The notes below the pieces were generated by a model, which saw only the letters and a program-made list of their open reading frames with translations, was not told where the DNA came from and did not search any database. The position numbers and the translations under genes were made by a program. A DNA stretch of 64,000 nt from Microbacterium sp. LWO13-1.2 (GTDB taxonomy: Bacteria > Actinomycetota > Actinomycetes > Actinomycetales > Microbacteriaceae): assembly GCF_038397725.1 (NCBI RefSeq), contig NZ_CP151634.1, forward strand, positions 806,001-870,000. The letters are read 5' to 3'. Shown piece after piece: positions 62,024-64,000 of the stretch. Within the stretch, counting starts at the first letter, position 1. The number at the start of each line of letters is the position of its first letter.

Positions 62024-63235
62024 TCAGCCGCGAACGCTCCGCGTGACCGTGAACTTCGGAGTGCGGTGCACCTGCTCGGTCGGGCCGACGATCCTCGTCA
62101 GCTCGCCCTTGTATCCGAGGGACGAGTTGTAGACGGTCCAGAGCTCACCACCGGGCCGGAGCAGGCGAGCGGATGCCTCGAACAGGCGGGTCGCTGCGCC
62201 GGTGTGCACGCTGTTACCGAGGTGGAACGGCGGGTTGAGCAGCACGATGTCGGCGCTCGCGTCTGCGAGGTCTGACCCGGCGTCGTCGTGGGTCACCGTG
62301 ACGCGATCGGCGACTCCGTTCGCGGCGACGGTCGCGCGCGCCGACGCAACGGCCGCGGCAGAGCGGTCGGTCGCGACTACGCGGGCGTCGGGGTGCGCGA
62401 GGGCATAGGCCACGGCGAGCGCGCCGGTGCCGCAGCCGAGGTCGATGACGGTCGGCGCGTCCTGTGGGGCGTCCATAACTCCGGAAGAATGCGCCGATCC
62501 GGCCGATTCCGGGGTGATTTCGGCCGGATTAGGGTCATTTTTCCGGAGTTGTGAACGCCCGAGCAGGGGCAACTGATCGAGCAGCACCCGGGTGCCGATG
62601 TCGAGGCGCGCCCCGGCGAAGGCGCCGCCATGCGCAACGAGGATGAGCCCGTCATGCTCCGCCCGCACCGGGAACGGCGGTTCGGCCGGAACCTCGCGCG
62701 GCTCGCTCGCCACGATCAGTCGAGACTTCCGCTCCGCACGCTCGGCCTGTACCCGCGCGAAACTGCGACCGAGCACCTCGTTCTGCGCGAGGGTCATGTG
62801 CTTGACGCGCCCGCCGGAGACGAGCACGACGTCGGGCGCAGCCCATCGGGCGACGGCGTCTGCGATCTCCTCGAGTTCGGCGAGCGCCTTCGGCAGCTGC
62901 AGCAGCACGAGCCGGGCACCGACGAGCAGGTCGCGCTCGAGTTCGTGTTCGCGGAAACCGTCGAGGCCCATCTCGCGCGCGTTACGTGCGAGCGCACGCC
63001 GACCGGTGGCCAGATCTTGATGCACGCGGATGCCTCGGAATCCGGCATCCGTCAGCGCCAGGGTGATCGCCCCGTACTCGTCGCCGATCACCGCGATCTC
63101 CGGGCCGGCGATGTCGCGCTCTTCGGCGAGCGCAAGCGTCCTCGTGACGAGCACCTCATCAGTGGCATCCCATGCCTGCAGATTATCGGCCTCGACGTCG
63201 GGCCAGCGGCGCAAACGGCGGTAGGGGAAGTCCAT
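62024..63235 (-). CDS. Ribosomal RNA guanine-N2-methyltransferase-like protein (RlmG/RsmC type)
   Basis: 403 residues. N-terminal methyltransferase-like domain without cofactor motif (VIGDEYGAITLALTDAGFRGIRVHQDLA, LQLPKALAELEEI) and C-terminal SAM domain: VIDLGCGTGALAVAYALAHP (263-282), VVATDRSAAAV, and the RNA N2-guanine motif NPPFH (334-338). The layout and length match RlmG, except for about 25 extra residues (229-253) encoded by an inverted repeat. The start is fixed by a TAGGCT box six bases before the ATG. The rRNA position is not decidable from sequence. Confidence 0.85.
   Translation of the reverse strand: MDFPYRRLRRWPDVEADNLQAWDATDEVLVTRTLALAEERDIAGPEIAVIGDEYGAITLALTDAGFRGIRVHQDLATGRRALARNAREMGLDGFREHELERDLLVGARLVLLQLPKALAELEEIADAVARWAAPDVVLVSGGRVKHMTLAQNEVLGRSFARVQAERAERKSRLIVASEPREVPAEPPFPVRAEHDGLILVAHGGAFAGARLDIGTRVLLDQLPLLGRSQLRKNDPNPAEITPESAGSAHSSGVMDAPQDAPTVIDLGCGTGALAVAYALAHPDARVVATDRSAAAVASARATVAANGVADRVTVTHDDAGSDLADASADIVLLNPPFHLGNSVHTGAATRLFEASARLLRPGGELWTVYNSSLGYKGELTRIVGPTEQVHRTPKFTVTRSVRG
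62477..62550. repeat. Palindromic element inserted in the methyltransferase gene
   Basis: A 74-bp imperfect inverted repeat: AACTCCGGAAGAATGCGCCG.. pairs with ..TTAGGGTCATTTTTCCGGAGTT. It lies wholly inside the coding frame, in the linker between the two methyltransferase domains, and encodes about 25 low-complexity residues (QLRKNDPNP..SAHSSGVMDAP). Confidence 0.75.
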
Positions 63236-63241
63236 CCTCCC

Positions 63242-63247
63242 AGCCTA
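63242..63247 (-). promoter_or_regulatory. -10 box (TAGGCT) of the methyltransferase gene
   Basis: Six bases before the ATG at 63235 on the minus strand; the spacer (GGGAGG) could also act as a ribosome-binding site. Confidence 0.5.
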
Positions 63248-63386
63248 GGAGTGCGAGTTCGCGACGCGGACCGATCACGTATTCCGTCGCGTGAGCCGAC
63301 CCGATCCGACTCGCGCGATCGCGCCAGCCGACACCGCTCGCTCGGACTGCCCCTTGCAGAAGAAACACGACCGATACACAATGGTC

Positions 63387-63432
63387 ATCTAATAGATCAA
63401 ATTGAGCTGTTTGATGGATGCAATGTCGCATC
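63387..63432. promoter_or_regulatory. A/T-rich region with small palindromes upstream of the second nitrilase gene
   Basis: ATCTAATAGAT (63387-63397) is a perfect 11-bp palindrome with a central A; TCAAA..TTTGA (63398-63414) and GATGC..GCATC (63417-63432) follow. It looks like promoter/operator DNA, perhaps for a GntR/FCD or similar regulator, with no further proof. Confidence 0.4.
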
Positions 63433-63448
63433 TGAGGGAGATGTCTGT

Positions 63449-64000
63449 ATGACACTGAGAGTTGCCGGACTGCAGCATCACGGGGCACCCGGCGATGTGG
63501 ACGCGAACCTCGCCATCATCACGGAGGCCGCGCATCACGCCGTCGAGCAGGGGGCCCGCCTTCTCGTGACCCCCGAGATGTTCGTGACCGGGTACAACAT
63601 CGGCGCCCGCCTCGCGCCCCTCGCCGTCGCCGAGCTGGTCGACCGCGTCGCCCGCATCGCCGTCGAGGCCGACATCGCGATCATCGCCGGCCTGCCCGAG
63701 CCGCACCCCGACGGCGGGATCACCAACTCTCTCGTCGCGATCGACCGCGACGGCACTGAACTGCTCCGCTACCGCAAGGCGCATCTGTTCGGCGACCTCG
63801 ATCGCAACCTGTTCGTGCCAGGCGACACCCTCCCGCCGACCTTCGTGCTCGACGACGTGACGCTCTCGGTACTCATCTGCTACGACGTCGAGTTCCCCGA
63901 GGCGGTCCGCGCCGCGGCACTGGCAGGAGCGGATGCCGTCATCGTGCCCACCGCGCAGATGGTGCCCTACGCGCACATCGCCGAGCGCCTCATCCCCGTG
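63449..64000 (+). CDS. Carbon-nitrogen hydrolase (nitrilase superfamily), 3' end outside the window
   Basis: 184 codons are visible, ending at the window edge. The catalytic triad is in place: Glu43 in VTPEMFVTGY, Lys110 in YRKAHLFGD and Cys144 in VLICYDVEFPE. The ATG at 63449 has a GAGGGAG site. It differs from the nitrilase at 454-1329 in the loop after Glu43 and resembles R-amidase/omega-amidase types; the substrate is unknown. Confidence 0.9.
   Translation, partial: MTLRVAGLQHHGAPGDVDANLAIITEAAHHAVEQGARLLVTPEMFVTGYNIGARLAPLAVAELVDRVARIAVEADIAIIAGLPEPHPDGGITNSLVAIDRDGTELLRYRKAHLFGDLDRNLFVPGDTLPPTFVLDDVTLSVLICYDVEFPEAVRAAALAGADAVIVPTAQMVPYAHIAERLIPV

Overview
The window is a high-GC actinobacterial chromosome segment. 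I read it as Microbacteriaceae, most likely Microbacterium or a close relative, because of the gene set, the very frequent GGATGC/GCATCC words, the TANNNT-type -10 boxes placed 6-7 bases before start codons (leaderless mRNAs), and the Mycobacteriales/Micrococcales-style lipoprotein and ABC sugar operons. I see no rRNA, tRNA, CRISPR, transposase or phage genes.

Layout. 0-20.7 kb is mostly housekeeping and small accessory genes: the end of a permease gene, a nitrilase-family amidase, purL, a DUF5107 protein, a VOC protein, a secreted phytase-like/GDPD fusion, a run of small membrane and soluble proteins, a divergent gntR/manD pair with a clear operator, a TspO-like protein, a Gfo/Idh oxidoreductase, a MepB-family protein, a hotdog-like protein, corA with an unusual leader, a spermidine-synthase-like protein and an SDR.

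20.8-36.9 kb is a 16-kb catabolic island of two divergent operons. The left operon codes for a sugar ABC transporter (binding protein and two permeases, no ATPase), a nucleoside-diphosphate-sugar-epimerase-like protein, a DHDPS/KDG-aldolase-like protein, a D-2-hydroxyacid dehydrogenase and a Gfo/Idh protein. The right arm has a secreted beta-propeller protein with an N-terminal carbohydrate-binding-like domain, a ROK repressor, two Gfo/Idh dehydrogenases, a glutamate-1-semialdehyde-aminotransferase-like enzyme and two amidohydrolase-fold proteins. A 35-bp direct repeat lies at both outer edges. This is the best candidate for an undescribed system: uptake and oxidative breakdown of an unusual (possibly amino- or uronic-type) sugar or cyclitol.

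36.9-39.5 kb carries an AAC(6')-like acetyltransferase between two copies of a hairpin repeat, a Cmx/CmrA-like exporter and an acidic protein. 39.6-50.8 kb holds two ABC export systems, each divergent from a two-component system: FtsX-type permease/ATPase with a NarL-type pair, and MacAB-like permease/ATPase/adaptor/lipoprotein with an OmpR-type pair that has a perfect CTAACC-N5-CTAACC box.

50.9-58.4 kb is a second sugar-uptake operon: Tat-exported beta-propeller, D-2-hydroxyacid dehydrogenase, two permeases, binding protein and a DeoR-HTH/LacI-sensor hybrid regulator. Its propeller and its dehydrogenase resemble those of the first island, so a propeller + dehydrogenase + ABC module occurs twice. 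58.5-61.7 kb is a glycine-betaine/proline uptake operon (proVWX type). The window ends with an RlmG/RsmC-type methyltransferase interrupted in frame by a palindromic element, and the start of a second nitrilase-family gene.
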